Source: Motacilla alba alba
Taxonomy: Eukaryota; Chordata; Aves; Passeriformes; Motacillidae
NCBI RefSeq assembly: GCF_015832195.1
Contig: NC_052018.1
Coordinates: 32,640,115 to 32,704,114, forward strand
Reading direction: 5' to 3'
DNA length: 64,000 bases
Made by a program: the position numbers and the translations under genes
The notes under the pieces: generated by a model
The model's input: only the letters and a program-made list of their open reading frames with translations
The model's database searches: none
What the model was told of the DNA's origin: nothing
Part shown: one piece after another, positions 14,701-28,166 of the stretch
How the letters are laid out: each line of letters opens with the position of its first letter
How positions within the stretch are numbered: the first letter of the stretch is position 1

Positions 14701-17180
14701 CAGTGAGCTGTTGTTTAGGGAGTCCATTTCTGCTGTGATAACCCAATAGTGATGTTAAACTCAGGGACCAGCAAAGAGAGGGAAGTCTTGAGGCTACAAG
14801 CACCAGGTCCAAGATCACTCCAACACCCACAAATGGTCCTCTCAGGGACAATGGGAATGTTGAAAAATATTAGTTCATTTTTCAGACAGCAAAATACAGT
14901 TCTTAGCACGTCCAGGCAAGCACCCACCATCTGCAGAGGGACTTGGGTGCACACAGACTTATGCACCTCCCATTTTCCTCTCTGTACTACAGGCCAGTCC
15001 AGTAATTTTAAACAGTTTAAGGTCTGGTAATTCCAGTTTTGGACCAGTTAAAATTAATCTGAATTGGAACTTGATACCAATGCTCTTTCAAAGTTGAGCT
15101 TTGCATTTACTAATAAAAATTGTCTTTTAGATCCATTTCTTTGGGAGTACGGCCCTAACAAGCCTATAAAAATATAACGATTATAATGCTACTACAGCAA
15201 TATATTCCTGTTCTGCCATTGCACAGATGCTTCTGCCAATAGCCAAAATTCAGGAAAATTTTCCTTGTTGGTAGTCAGAGATGCAAAAATAACATGCAGA
15301 AAATATAGTTTCAGATCTCTTAAACTATCCAAATTGGATAACTGTACATATTTCTTCTGAGATTCCAACTGGATGTCTTTTTCTCAAATAAATATGCAGA
15401 TGCCCTCATCCTTTTTTAGTAACTTTCTGGGAATATCCACAGCCAGAAAAAACCTTTCTTTTAATTAATCTTTTGAGATGAAGTTCCAGATAAACACGAA
15501 TCAAGGAGATGAACAGGAGAACACGCATTGTCAATCAGGGGTCTCCAAAAGAATGATCGACATTGGTTGCGCCAACTCAGCTCCATATTTGGGAAGTAAC
15601 ATCAAATTCAGCAGGCAGCCAACTATAACGTTAAGGTCTATGCCCACCAAAGCACATCAGAGAGACTCCCAGGACATGAGAACACATGCACCAATGGGAG
15701 GGGAAATAGGCTAATTTTTCTGGGGAAATAACTATCATACCTAGGTTTCTTTTTTGAAAACCAATGAATATGTATATAAAATATAGTGTGTGTGTATATA
15801 TAGGAGCTTTTCTATATCCACATGCATTATATTTTGGTGGAAATATCCCCTCATGTATCCAGCATTGTAATAAAGAATGCCTGCTTTCTAATATGAAAAT
15901 GATAATGTTAGAGATTTTACTTTCTTGCCATTTTCGGTAAGACTATGAGCATAGAATATTAAACACCAAAATTCCCTGTGATGCTGCTTACTCTTAAAAA
16001 AAGTAGAGGGTTGAAACTTACTTATTGTAGAAGAAGAATTGCACGATGTTTTGTTTTTTAATAAATATCTGAAATTATTACTTTCCACAGGCCCTATAAA
16101 TATTTTTCTTCATGGATTTGTGGTTGGAATTTAAAATGCATCCTGTGTTGCAGGAGCCAGAAAAATTACTACGAAGCCATAGACAAGAGTAACTCTTCAG
16201 CAGCAAAGCCAGTGTCCACAATGACTTTGAGAATCCATAGGATTTGATGTTATTTCCATTAGGTCATACTTGCAGTACATTAATGCTACCGATTAAAGTC
16301 AAGGAAGATACACTCTTTCATAGCTTGTTAATACATTGTGGTGGTAAGTTGCATTTTAATAGATGTGCTCTCAGACATCTGAGTTGCAGACCACGTCCTG
16401 AGAACAATGCCAGGCTCCTCTCACCACAGACTCAGGATGAGCAGGACTGAACTCTTAATGTTGAGCTATTTAAAGGTAAAAAAATTTAACAGGGAATATA
16501 GTTGGATGAACTTGTGATTTCTCAAAACTGACCCACCACTTCTCACTACAAAATTAATTGGGACACAGCGAGAGCAGCAGAGGAGGGCCAGTCTGGAGGA
16601 GAGGGCTCAGTGCATTTTGGTGGGTAGACAAGTCAAGGGTAAAGATCACTCTCCTCTCATCAGCTGGAAAATCTCATCTAGAGTACAGACTCCTTTTTCC
16701 TAGTAGGAGCTTTTGCCTCCTTAGCTCTCATGTCTTCTTCAAGAGCAAGACTGGTTCTCCAAGGCACCAGCCCTGGCAAAGTCAGAGGCAGGATCCTGGC
16801 TTGCCTTCACCATCACAATTTTAACAGAGCTTACAGACTCTTACCACAGCTGGCTGCCTCTCTGCCTGCACTTAAATTGGTCCCACTGTTTTTGTTTACT
16901 GTGTATGTTGGGACTAGCAAAAACCAGAGTGGTAATGGGTGGCCAGGGAATAAGAGAGAAAATAACAAGACCTTATTGTTAGCATCAATCACAGATAAAA
17001 ATAGTTCAGCATGTTGTTATCTGTGTTTATAAAAAGAAAATCCAGCCCCAAAGGTATGCATCTGTGTGTGAGTATAAGCCAAGTTTGGCATCTAGTCAGT
17101 TTTCTAATTAGTAATTAATTTCTCTGAAGTAATCACAGTGAACTAAAAAGGATGTAAGACAGTAGGGATGTAAGACTGGT
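11714..17180. other. Unique non-coding DNA, no supported gene
   Basis: No gene or clear repeat is recognised. Open frames such as 14071-14370 (+), 15478-15714 (+) and 16730-17032 (+) have no family resemblance and are mutually overlapping. A short AT/GT-rich alternating patch sits at about 15770-15802. The sequence ends where the first avian CR1 tail begins. Confidence 0.6.
15770..15802. repeat. Short AT/GT alternating simple repeat
   Basis: An imperfect alternating purine-pyrimidine patch: TATATA, then four GT units, then TATATATA. It is too short and impure to be a good length marker. Confidence 0.7.
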
Positions 17181-17345
17181 ACAGATTTTCTGAAGTTCTG
17201 GATGCCCCATCCCTGGAAGTGTCCAAGACTGGGTTGAATGGGGCTGTGAGCAACCTGGTCTAGTAGAAGGTGTCCTTGGCAGGGAGGTTAGAACAAGATT
17301 ATCTTTAAGGTTCCTTCTATCCCAAAGCATTCTGTGATTCTGTGA
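17181..17345 (+). mobile_element. CR1 LINE 3' end fragment (avian type)
   Basis: This is a 5'-truncated copy of the 3' terminus of a chicken-repeat-1 retrotransposon. Seen directly: 'gatgccccatccctggaagt', then 'aacctggtctagtagaaggt', 'atctttaaggttccttct', and the terminal ATTCTGTGATTCTGTGA direct-repeat tail. That tail is the hallmark of CR1, which ends in short tandem octamers rather than poly-A. Against the usual form, the 'ccctgcccatggcag' segment is shortened by several bases, so the copy is diverged. It retains no reverse-transcriptase coding sequence. CR1 elements are typically 5'-truncated with no clear target duplication, and none is visible. The open frame on the minus strand at 17133-17414 is an artefact of this repeat. 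Confidence 0.93.
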
Positions 17346-20300
17346 CCCTGAGTCAGCTGGACAAAGCCAGTCAGGGAACATCCACCAGAAACCTTGAGAC
17401 ACAGAAGCAAGCAATGTAAACAGGCCTCCATGCTGATGGTGCCCAAGTAGCAGCTGGAGGATCTTCTTCCCTTTCAGTGAAAGTCACAAACATGAAACAG
17501 CCAATGCGTGAAAAGTTGCATAAAAAGCTAAATTCATCAGTCAGCCTGTATCCAAAATCCCAGGACACAAAACGGCACTGTTAGTACATAAAAACTGCAG
17601 AGCAAAACCATGAGCTCTGTCCACCTCTTGATGAAACAAGCTCTGTGTGAAGCCAGCCAAACCCAAGAGTTTTCTGGCACATTCAAATAGGTCAGATCTC
17701 GTGGCTGCTGCTTCTGGGATCAGTTTTAGGGGCATCTGAACTCTGAACACCAGCTGGACTGACACTGCTAGCCAGCTATTTGTTGTTGAGACAGCAGTGC
17801 CAAGTCACTTGGTGGTATGGTTTGGATCACAATCACTCAAGTACTCTCTGTTTTGCTGTTGTTTACCCCAGTTTTCAGACCAAAAGCCTTTCACATAGGT
17901 CATATTCAGTTATCTTCCATTCTCTTATGCCATGAGACTTGCCAGTAAACTCTGTTTGTTAAATAAAGCTGAGTGACATTTCTGAAAACCTTTCTTAATG
18001 GACCAGACTCATCATTATAACCTCAGCAGCTGCATGCACAAAGCTCTGAGGGATTTGGGAGCAGTGATCAGCTACTCATTCTCTTCTGCAGAAATCCCTG
18101 CAGCCTTACCGTTCCCAGAATGTCAATATCCCTTCTGCTACTGCATTAAGCAACACAGTGTTTGGTGTTTGCTCACTCTCACTTCAGACAAAAGGCAAAA
18201 TTGTGTGCCTAATGCAATAATTAGCTGTGCTTGTAGGGCACATAATGGACTTTAGATGAGGATGGAAGAAGGTAGCAAAGGACATGTTACCTCCACAGAC
18301 AGGATAAGGCTAAAGGAACTGTGTTTACAGACACCTTCTGTCTTTAATGTTCACACAATCTTTCAGATCAGCTTAAATCCAACTTCAAAGAAGCATTTTA
18401 AAGATGACACCAGAGATTTTAACTAAGATTCAGTACATGGAAGAAGTCACTGTGAAGATATTGAATCTCCCCACTATGCTTGTGTTAAGACAGCATGTTA
18501 ATTAAATCACTTGAGTCCGCAGTCTGCAGGAATGGGGAAAAAAAAAAAAGAAGCTTATTTTGGTCAATAGGAATGTTCTTCTGCTATCAAGCCATGGTTC
18601 AAATTTAGTTCCTCAAATGGGACAGATGCCAGTATAATTTCGACTGAGATTAGACAATAAGGATATATCTGAGACACTATCTAGCCTTACTGTAACTCTT
18701 CAGTTCCACCCTAGTAAATAAATAATGCTTTTGTTGTTTTTTTTTTTACTTTGATAACTCTACGCTATAGCCATTTATGTTCTTCTGGGACTTGAATCTG
18801 CAGCCAGAAGATGCCCATCAGCATGAGGCACTTGAGACTATTGTCACTAAACTGAGAGCTATCCCACAGGCCTGACTGCTGAAACACCAGGGAGTTTCAG
18901 CATTGCACTTAATGGGAAAAGTTCTAGATATTGTAACACAGAAAACTTGTACCAGAACCAATACAAGTGGGTCATTGGTAAACCTCAATAAAGAAAACAC
19001 AAGTGAAGTCAATAAACAGTTACTACAAGAAGGAAAACCCACAGATCAGCCATTAAGAAAAAATAGATAAAATTATGAGATTCTTTTGGTTTATATATTT
19101 TTTAATTAATAAGTCATTATATGAAAGCCCAAGAAGTAAATAGCATGCTGGCTAAATTACTTCATCATTGATTTTTTAATAGGCTCTGGTCATGGCCTTC
19201 ATCCTTGAATCACCTATTGAAATAACTTACGTGCCAAGTATGAGGACTTATCAGTCCAAACTCAGAATTATGTCTGACTTAGCATTTTTCTTTTTTTTTT
19301 TCTGGTCTTGAGATGCTTGATTTTACTCTGTGCTTCAGTTTGGACAGATGATACTGAATTTGCCTAGAGTGCACTGAAAGGAGTGAAAGATGTCATTGCA
19401 CAGATATATCTCTTTATTACCATGCTTCTGAAATATATCAAAACATTAAGCACATGATTGAATAGAATACCACTGGGAAATGAACTATATAGCCCTGCTG
19501 ACTTATGTTTGATTGCACTTAATACTTCAGGGCTGACTCTGCCAGAGACAGGTGTCTGCACAAAGCTGTGTCAGCTTCTGCCTGTACAGAACCGAGCCAG
19601 CCTCAGGTCAGGGCTCCAAAGCAGAAAGATCTCTTTCCCCAGTGTCTCTCTTCAAGGCATTTCGTCTTCCATTGTCCATCAAAGCCAACTGATGGCAATT
19701 TGGAGGCACCTTCTGGTGTCAAATGCTTACTTCATCCTAGCTGAGGAGAAAAGTAATTGAATGAGCAGAGTACCAGGGTGGAGGGAAGAAAGAAGGTATT
19801 GATGTCAAAGGGTTAAGAGTGACTCTGCTTTTTTTGCAAAAAGAGCTCCCAGCAAGCTCCCAGACAATTTGGAAGTTTTAAAGAGAAGCTGAGCTGAAGT
19901 TACGGGTGATTCTTCCCAGGAAGTTTGGATGTGCATATGTCTTAGGTGTGGAAAAAAATTGTGGTATGATCAAACCTTAATGTCGGGTGAAAAACTGCAA
20001 GACCTCATTCCACAAGCTTCAAAGGATGGAAGAATCAACCAGAAAATTTTCTGTCAATTTTTCTGATTCTCAGGTCTTTTATCCTACCTTCTTTGACAGG
20101 ATGAGAGGCTGTGGATGCTACATTATTTGTGCTCTCCAACCTTATGATTCAAACAGAAGCCTGTGAGAAAGAGTTTGCTCATCCCATACAGACAGAGCTG
20201 CCACCAGCTACCAGCTGACTCAGAAGGCAAGATCGCTTTGTTTCCAGCTTAGTCAGCTTCTGATTTTACCTAAAGTTTGCAGTTAGAAGAATTAGCACAA

Positions 20301-21904
20301 AAGAAGGTTTGCTTGCCACTATTTACCAAGTGCACAGATCACCTGCTGGTCTGGAATATTCACCACATTTTACTAAAGCTATGAAAAAGCTCCTGGTTTG
20401 TTAGAAATATACAGGTCACAGCTGGGGTTCACAGATAGCATTACTCATTTCAGGACATTGGATAACAAGGCAGGCAGCTGTCATCTAAAAGAACCTGAAA
20501 GTACCTCTGAAATCAATGTACCAAATAATACTTCTGCACATTTACTGCAGCTACGTACATACAAAAGGATTCAGCTAGGTTTCCAGACAGTATCTTGTGC
20601 TCCATCTTTTGGATGGTAAACATTCCTTTCCATCTATTAGCAAGTCTTTATTCCAAGGGAAAAAAATCTGAGTCAGGTTGTTGTGAATGATTCACTGTGA
20701 ATAAATGACACATTTAGCCATTAACCTCTTTGCAAACAATCCTGTCTTGTCAGTTATTCTTGAGAACAAGAGGAGAAATTTATTACATAAATCAATGCCT
20801 GTTTCAGGTAATCAATAAATAGGTAGTTAATCTCTGTGTGACATGTGACTGGCTACATTTCACATGGTACTTCTGCTGCTCCCCAGGCAAATCTTTTTAG
20901 AGATTCAAGCACAACAACAGTAGACAAATAAAATCCAACTAAGATAAGCCAGCAATCTTCTTCCTCTGTAGCTATGACTATTTTGACATGAATAAAGTTA
21001 TTCAGACATAGAAAAGACATTGCTTGGCAAGTACCCTTTTACTGAAATGCTTAGTAAAGTAACCACTCAAAATTTTAAGGGATATTCACAGGATTTTTTC
21101 CCTGTGCTTCTAGTGTGGGCCATTTTTACTTGCTATCATATTTGCTGGTGCATTTTCATCTCTGCTTTTGTTTAATAATGTAGGAAAGGGTGTCAGGTGT
21201 ATTTTCAGTCTGGTCTATTACACATTAATAGGCTGCAAGTGCTGTCAAATGACGAGGGAACGAGTACATGCAGTGTCTGAGGACAATGCTGCACTCTCCA
21301 TATTCCTACACTCTTATCCTGATGAAGGAAATTAATCCCTATAGTACCTTTACATGTGGGACTTTCTTTGCTAAGACCTCTCACTGCATCCTGGTTTCAA
21401 AACACTACAGAAAACACACTTTGACCTCAAGAGTGCAAGAGATGACTTAGCTTTTCCAGAGTATTATTTTCTAGGCTCAAATGCAACCCTCATAAAAATT
21501 TTGGGTGTTTAATTTAGGGTGCTATAAAAAACATGCTGAACTGAATACTATCAGCCACTTACCAGTCTGAGTAGTGTCAAATGACCTTTATTATGTTCTA
21601 CTGCCCTCTATGTTCAAGCACCATGTTCTTTTATAGCCTTTCTATTACTCTATAAAGTAAGGGAAGATAACATGTTTGCAGAACTTTATCCAGAACACAA
21701 GAGTCAGGTGCCTTTAATACAGTCCTACTTTTTTTTTGAACAACTGATTTTAGAAAGTATGAGCAATTCTCCATTTTCTAAGTGATTTGACATTTTCAAT
21801 TTCACTCAGATTCACATGAACTTTGATAAGCATTATGATTTAAGAATACTTTCCCACATTACAGCAGCACTTTCACTTGGGAATAAATGCAGACTAAAAT
21901 ACCA
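17346..21904. other. Unique non-coding DNA, no supported gene
   Basis: No coding region, RNA gene or transposable element is recognised. Short A/T runs occur at about 18538-18549 (A), 18738-18748 (T) and 19291-19300 (T). Open frames are all under about 100 codons and have no family resemblance. Confidence 0.6.
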
Positions 21905-22020
21905 ATAATTACACTGTAGCTAAAAGGTAAGCAGCATTAATACCTGATATAGCATTACTGCTGCCCATTATAGGACAGCTACTTAACCACTGTTCTGTTT
22001 GACAACTACAGTGTAATTAT
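21905..22020. repeat. Perfect 15-bp inverted repeat, hairpin or old MITE candidate
   Basis: The 15-mer at 21905-21919 (ataattacactgtag) recurs as its exact reverse complement at 22006-22020 (ctacagtgtaattat), with 86 bases between. The interior holds a weaker imperfect palindrome at about 21930-21964, where 'gcagcattaat' faces 'attactgctgc'. Paired outer arms plus an internal palindrome fit either a decayed non-autonomous DNA transposon or an extended hairpin in a transcript. I recognise no named transposon family, and no clear target-site duplication flanks the arms. It could also be chance: long AT-rich windows contain some 15-bp inverted matches, although matches this close are less common. 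Confidence 0.5.
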
Positions 22021-22118
22021 GTGTTACTACTAAATGTTTCTTTTGCAAAGTGCCACTATGAAAAAAAAAATCATATTTTTTACTTTAGAAATACTAAAAC
22101 ACCTAAAAAAGACCAAAC

Positions 22119-22137
22119 AAAAAAAAAAAAAAAAAAA
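22119..22137. repeat. Poly-A tract (19 A)
   Basis: An uninterrupted run of 19 A, preceded by further A-rich sequence from about 22061. On the minus strand it produces the phenylalanine run in the open frame at 22030-22380, which is therefore not a credible protein. Confidence 0.9.
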
Positions 22138-25100
22138 CCTTGATGAGCTGAATGCTGTGTTACAATCAAAAGCAAATCTGCATGCTAACTGAATGAATAT
22201 ACAGAGATTGAACCTGGAGAGGAGACACAATGTCTTCATCATCATTCTCCAAGAGGATGTGGTGGGACAAAGACGAGAGGAAATGAAGAAGAAAGCAGCA
22301 TGCTCTGCAGGGCTGAACTCAGGGCTGGAGGCAGAAAAGACCAGTTCTAATTCAAACCTTCTCACTAAATCCTCATGCACCTTTGGAGAAAGTGTAACCT
22401 CACTGCTGCAACTTCACCAGTTCTGGAGTGGAAATAATAGTTTATTTTTGAGGAGAATTTTAGTAGGAAGAGCTGGCTAATCCTGTGCCTGTGCTAGCAT
22501 CCACTTTTCCCAGTTTCAGTCCCAAAAGGCAATTTGGGAATCATTTGAGGCAGGACTGCCTGCAGGCTCTACCCATAGCTTTGAGAACCAGCTTATTATT
22601 ATGAGCTTTTGCCCAGGGCCAAGCTTGGTTTGCCTCCCTTTCCCAAGAGGGAAGTGGAGGCCAGCTGTGCCTCAAGATACTGTGCTGTCCTTCCTCTTAG
22701 CCTGAGCACAGGCTGCACACCCTGGAGACAGAGCTCCTCTGCATTCAGCATTTGGTAATGGGGAACACGTACAGAAATGGAGGAGACCTTTCAGATGCAA
22801 AGCAAACTGACTGGTAAAGGTCAGAAAAAGAGGTCTGATTATGGTCACTGTGAGTTTCCCTGATCTCTCACTCCAGATCCCTCGCTTCAGGGCTATTTGC
22901 AGTTTTTTCTCCACCATCTGGTACTAACTGCTGTGTCCACTGGCTTCCAGAATCTCAGGCTATCACTGATTCTGAGCCTGGATGGTGACTGTGACAGAAT
23001 GTTGGACTAAGTACCCTGGTCCAATCCAGGAAGAGAATTCTTATTATCCATCCTAGAATTAAATTGTAGCAATATCTAAATTCTAAAGTGAAAACACTGA
23101 ATTACCAACTTGCTTACAGACACATTTAGACTAGGGTCCAAGAACTACACTACCTTGAACAAAGATTGCCAGAGTCTCATGTTTATTTGATTGGAAAGCC
23201 CTCTCCAAGAATTCAAGACAATAAACTTTGGGTCTTTGAAATCAAAAGATTTTGTGACAGCACCCCCTCTTATTGTATATCCTAATTGAATTTAACATCA
23301 CACTGCATCTCTATGGAGAAAGACAATGATAAATTTTATTTTGCTGCAGAATCCTCAGAAATATCTTTGCTAGATCGCAACTAGATTACTTTCGTGTCAG
23401 CAATGATAAATGGTTGTCATTTCCATGTGTTAAAGAACTTTTAAAGTAATAAACTAGTGATCCTAGTGCTCCAGTAAATAAGTGCACATTTTGTTAGTCC
23501 TCTGTCAAAGCTAACAAAATGGGCACACTGTGATTGCCTTTACCAGAGGCAAAGCCAAGTGGGAAACACATCTGCATTGGTTGTCACTTTAGATTCCTTG
23601 ACAGGACACATCTATCCTAAGAAATTTAAACAGTTATATGTATTCTGGATGCTTGAACACTGAGGACAACTTGTATGGAATGGCTTGTTAACATGCTTCA
23701 AAGTTCTCTTTCCCTTATAAATAAGTTAGCATCATTTAAACTGCATTGGGAATGGTTTAGGCTATTCCCAAGTGATGCCTGGGGATGGAACACTGATACT
23801 TGGCCCAGGCCAAACACATTCAAAGGACCACTCCAGTGATTTAACAGCATGGACAATCACAAATAGAAATATTGCATGAAGATGGCTTAATTCAATTTCC
23901 TCTTTGAAACCATCAGCCACACTTGTTCAGGTCTGTCATTCCTTAGTTGAGCCACATCTTGACAGGATCCAAGGTTGAGGTGTGAGAGCCCCTGTGAGCT
24001 GCTTCTCAATGCTTCCAGTGAAGATATTTTTCTTACAGTTTTACCTGAACCTCTGAACCCCAATCTACAGCTATTAACACACACTGCACTGCCTGGAATT
24101 ACTGTGAACAGTTTTTTGGCAACTGAATGCGATTTCACTTACCAATCTATTTACTTTAGGAGATGAGCAGAAGCTCTGGGCCTGGGCTCCAGGAGATGGA
24201 TGAAGAAGAGATGGAGCCATGGCAGAAATAAACTGGGTGTGGTTTCATGGCAGTTAGGCACGAGGTCAGGAGAACACCAACCCTGTCAGGTACAATATCA
24301 ATGTCCACAGGAAGATGCAAGTCAGGATGTGCAGAATGGCCAGGTTTAGGTCATAGACAGTGCTCACAGCTCTTCCATCAGCCACAGGCTTTGGCATTAA
24401 CCCTCTTAGCTCATGGATTTTTTTCCTGCGCATGAGCCATTGCAGTAAATTGATGGGGTGAAGAGAAGTCAGACAGAGCATGCAGCTATGGGTACCCAGC
24501 CCTGCACCACGTGCCAGCTCTGCTGAGAGCGAGGAATAAATCACAGTGCTGTCTGGCATGGAGCCTGATGCTGTAGAAGTTGTGCTGAGCAGTGAGTACT
24601 AAGAGCTTTGAGACATGGGGTTAGCTCCTGGTCTTCATGCTCCACATTTAGGCTTGAAGCCATTGCAGACTGTGCATCTTCATGCTGAGGACTCTCACAT
24701 GTGCATGGATCCCTCCCACCCATGCTGGCCAGGGTGTCCTCACAGCCTGCAGGCACTGGGTATGCCACCACTTCTCAACTCTGGAACTAGGTCAAGCAAA
24801 CCCAACACACCTCAATCTGCTCCCATCTCCTCTCAGCCTGTTCAGGAACCAGGCATAATCTCCAAGAAGATGTGGACCCCTTGGAATAGAGAAAGAGAAG
24901 CCTGGGGGCTGGGAGGTAGGGGGTACATTAATCTCATAGAAAATAAGGGATCAGCAAGTCAGTATTTTTAAGAACACTGGTGCTGCTGATCTTTTCTCTG
25001 GAATTTTTACACTACAAAACACCAGTTGCTACTGTTGTGTCTTGGGTAAACATGTCAAATTCCCCCATATGCATATGTACACACTCACTTCCTGTATGAA

Positions 25101-27359
25101 TGCCCTTTAATTTTGTGTAAATACTTCTAAAATTATATGAGGCTGGGTAATTTAGAAAAGGAAAAAAGCAATGTTTAACCTCATATCAATCTAAAGTCCT
25201 AAAAAAAATCCCTTATATCTGCACTTTGGCAACTGTTCTCTTGATGAAAGTTAATTCTACACATCAGTCAGTTGGGCAGCAGAAATAATGCCACATGATC
25301 TGCAAAATTAAACAAAATAATACATTTCATTTGACAATACTTTCAAAGCACTCATCTAATATTTCAGGCCCAGTGGACACACCAAATAATCTTTGACAAA
25401 TACAGAGGAAAGGTTCATGGGACTTTTTCCCAGACCTTTGGGAACATAAGGAAGAGACAGCCATTAGCTGTTAGCCTGAAATAATTTATCTCATTCTGCC
25501 TGGCCATATCAATTAGCTGTATGATTTTAATACACTGCTAGTATGAATGATGTGAGCCTCAAATCTTGGAATAATCATATTCACCCAGAGAAAACTGAGT
25601 TCAGATGAAAAATACTCACAGCCATGCCTTCATCTAAAGCTATTAGTTTGGTTTCCTATCCTCTTATTTCTGGCAAATCTGTCCATCAAATTTCAGTTGC
25701 TGCATAGTTCTGTCTTCACCAGGAGATGAGCAGCACAACATGGGAGCTGTCATTTGTCTTTCATTTCTAGACTGTTTTACAGATGTGTGATTACAGGAGA
25801 ACAAGTGGGTGAACTCCTGTTTCATTTCCCTAGAGAATGCAGATGATCTTTACATAAGCTGTCACAGCTCCTAAGAGCTCCTCCTGCTGCTGGCTTTCAC
25901 CCAATGCTGGAAATGGACCTCCCTTGTCCCCAGAGTGGGATATCCTGCCCAGGGATATCCAATGTGAGCACATGTCCCCTGCAGCCACAAAGCACAGGGG
26001 GAAGAATTCCCATTTTGTTCTCCACATTCAGAGTTTAGGTTATCTTGCACAGGGCTTCCAGCATTGTACAAATTTGGTGAGATTATAATATTCTGCAGGT
26101 GGACTGTGAGATTTTATTAGGGCTATTTTAAAAACACCCGTGAGCAATACAAATCTGAGCCAAGGGAAAACAAAAGCCAAACAAACAGAAAAGCTCTTTC
26201 TCCTTTCATAAACTCTCATGGGGAGGAGGAGTTTCAGGTGTTCATAAAGTAGTCCCACCAAAAAGACAGAGAAAACCAAGTTTTGGAGATTGGTCCAGCT
26301 GAGATCCAGATACAGCTTGCCTGGCTCCTGGCCTTGCTCCTCAGCTTTCTTCTTCCAGTTGTGTGGTGCAAGCCAATTAACAACTTAAATCAGGATAGAT
26401 GCAGATAACAGACTGTGTCTCCCCTCAACACACTCATACGTGGCTGTCACTGACCAACAAACTAACCTGTCCCACAGCAAGGGGCAGTTCTGTGACCCTA
26501 CTTTTGGGACAGCTCTGTCATGAGTGGGTGGTTTGGGAGGCTTAGAGAATCACCATCAAAAGCATTGGTGAAAAGTAGGTATTATTATAAATCTGTGAAA
26601 GTGCAACATAACAGAGTTCAATGGCAAGGTTCACTCTATTATTTACCACATAGATGAACCACACAAAGGGAAATCAATACAAAATTATTTACACAGAAAC
26701 CAGGAAGGGAGCAAGTGATATGGATGAAAAAGATAAGGGTACAAAAGGGTTTAGCAAGAACTTAATCACTGACTACTTTGACATTCATAAAGTGATTCAA
26801 TAGGATTTACTATAATTAAAACAGTAACTTAATTATAGATTCAAGATAACATTCATGCCATAATCAATTCACCCACATGCACACAGACAGAAGTGTATAC
26901 ATCTACGTCTATGTATGCAAAGGTATCTGCTGCTGTACCTGTGCTGAGCCCAGTCAGCCCTGGGAGCAGGTCACTGGAACCCTTTGGTCTCTCCACCTGG
27001 GTGTAAGTCACTGCACACTACTGACATCTGTCCACTTTGAACTAACGAAGCACAATTACACCCATGCAAAAACAGTATGAAATCATTTCCACAGGAGTTA
27101 TTTGAATTTGGGTCTGAAAGGCAACAGAGCAACATGCCAAACATAAAAATTTATGAAGAATTACTTTAATTTTTATACACGCATATAAATATGTATATTT
27201 AGTAATTAGTGCAGCGCTGCAGTGGCACTCTCAAGTAGAATGTCATCATTTTTTAAATTAATTCCTGGATAAATTCCTTTCAGAGGAATATGAAGAAAAC
27301 TGGGACCATGACAAAACAATGAAAATGAACTGTCCATATTCCTTCACCAATCAATTACA
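22138..27359. other. Non-coding DNA with one hairpin, no supported gene
   Basis: No gene is recognised. A stem-loop at 23482-23526 is listed separately. The interval 24160-24960 is somewhat richer in G and C than its surroundings and has overlapping short frames on both strands (24266-24559 on -, 24541-24771 on -, 24615-24971 on +). None shows a domain, and the mutual overlap argues against coding. Confidence 0.55.
23482..23526. repeat. Stem-loop: 16-bp arms, 13-base loop
   Basis: The arm at 23482-23497 (gtgcacattttgttag) pairs with 23511-23526 (ctaacaaaatgggcac) at 15 of 16 positions, enclosing a 13-base loop. Pairing outside the stem is weak. It is shorter than a normal microRNA precursor unless the flanks also pair. 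It could equally be a relic of an inverted-repeat transposon end or a chance hairpin. No known microRNA seed was recognised. Confidence 0.6.
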
Positions 27360-27740
27360 GGATAATACTGTCCATTCCCTTTAGTATATATCCATGTACC
27401 TGTAACTGCATTCCTTTTCTGTCTAGTCCCTTTTTGAAGCTGCTGACAACTTCTGCCTCCATTATTTTCCAAGGCTATGAGTTCCAGGTTACACCCACTA
27501 CATAAAGACATAATTCCTCTTACATCCTTTAAAATAGTTTCTCAGCAGTTTCAATGACTTCCCCAAATTTTTGTATTTAAGGAAAATAACAGCTCTGCAG
27601 TCACCTTAACCATATCTCCATGATTTTGTATGCCATAGCCATACACTCCAAAGCCTTCCCAAATTGAAGTCCCAAGGTAGTCTGCAGCTTTTTCATCCCC
27701 CTTACTCATTTAGCAATCCTCCCCGTACTGCCCTGAATCA
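27360..27740 (-). mobile_element. Ancient CR1/L3-like LINE fragment, antisense
   Basis: The plus strand reads as the reverse complement of an old CR1-clade element. Recognisable blocks, in order: 'gtctagtccctttttgaagc', 'acttctgcctccatt', 'ccaaggctatgagttccagg', 'gtatttaaggaaaataacag', 'ccatgattttgtatgccata'. These match the familiar antisense strand of amniote CR1/L3 elements (…ttctgcctcc…aaggctatgagttcca…gtattttgagaa…atgattttgtataccac…). The copy is heavily diverged and interrupted by small indels, so it is old and has no intact reading frame. The overlapping minus-strand frame at 27706-27918 only partly lies in it and is not credible as protein. The subfamily is not resolved by eye. Confidence 0.75.
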
Positions 27741-28166
27741 AACAGCTATCTGAAAGTTGTAAATGAAGACTGTCTTCTTGTCCAGTATTTTCACCATGTT
27801 TGTGGTCCTTTAGGCTAATATGTTTGACTTTGCAAATTAGATGAACTAAGAGACGTGTCTCAGCAGACAGGTGGTAGCTCAGCAGGCTTCCATAAAAAGC
27901 CAGTCCCTCTGGCTCCAAATCTGCCCAGGTTTCAAAAGCTAGTCAGTGACAGAGAAGAGAATCAGCCTCTTGCTATGCTTTACACACTGTCCATTTCTCC
28001 CAGAAGCAATGACCTTCTGCATTTTTGGCTGTAAAATGTTCATCCTCTTTTGAGCTAAATCTAAGATCGACTGAATAAGTATTCATAGTTGGTGCCTTCA
28101 GAATATTTGTTGGCAGAAAAAAAATTCAAGAAAAAACTAAAAAGTGCGTCAAAAAGGAAAGAGGGG

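Noticed and set aside
22030..22380. Minus-strand open frame of 116 codons with a phenylalanine run
   Set aside because: The run is the translated poly-A tract at 22119-22137, and another frame lies opposite.
24615..24971. Plus-strand open frame of 118 codons rich in His, Pro and Ser
   Set aside because: It overlaps a minus-strand frame of similar quality and has no domain or plausible start context.
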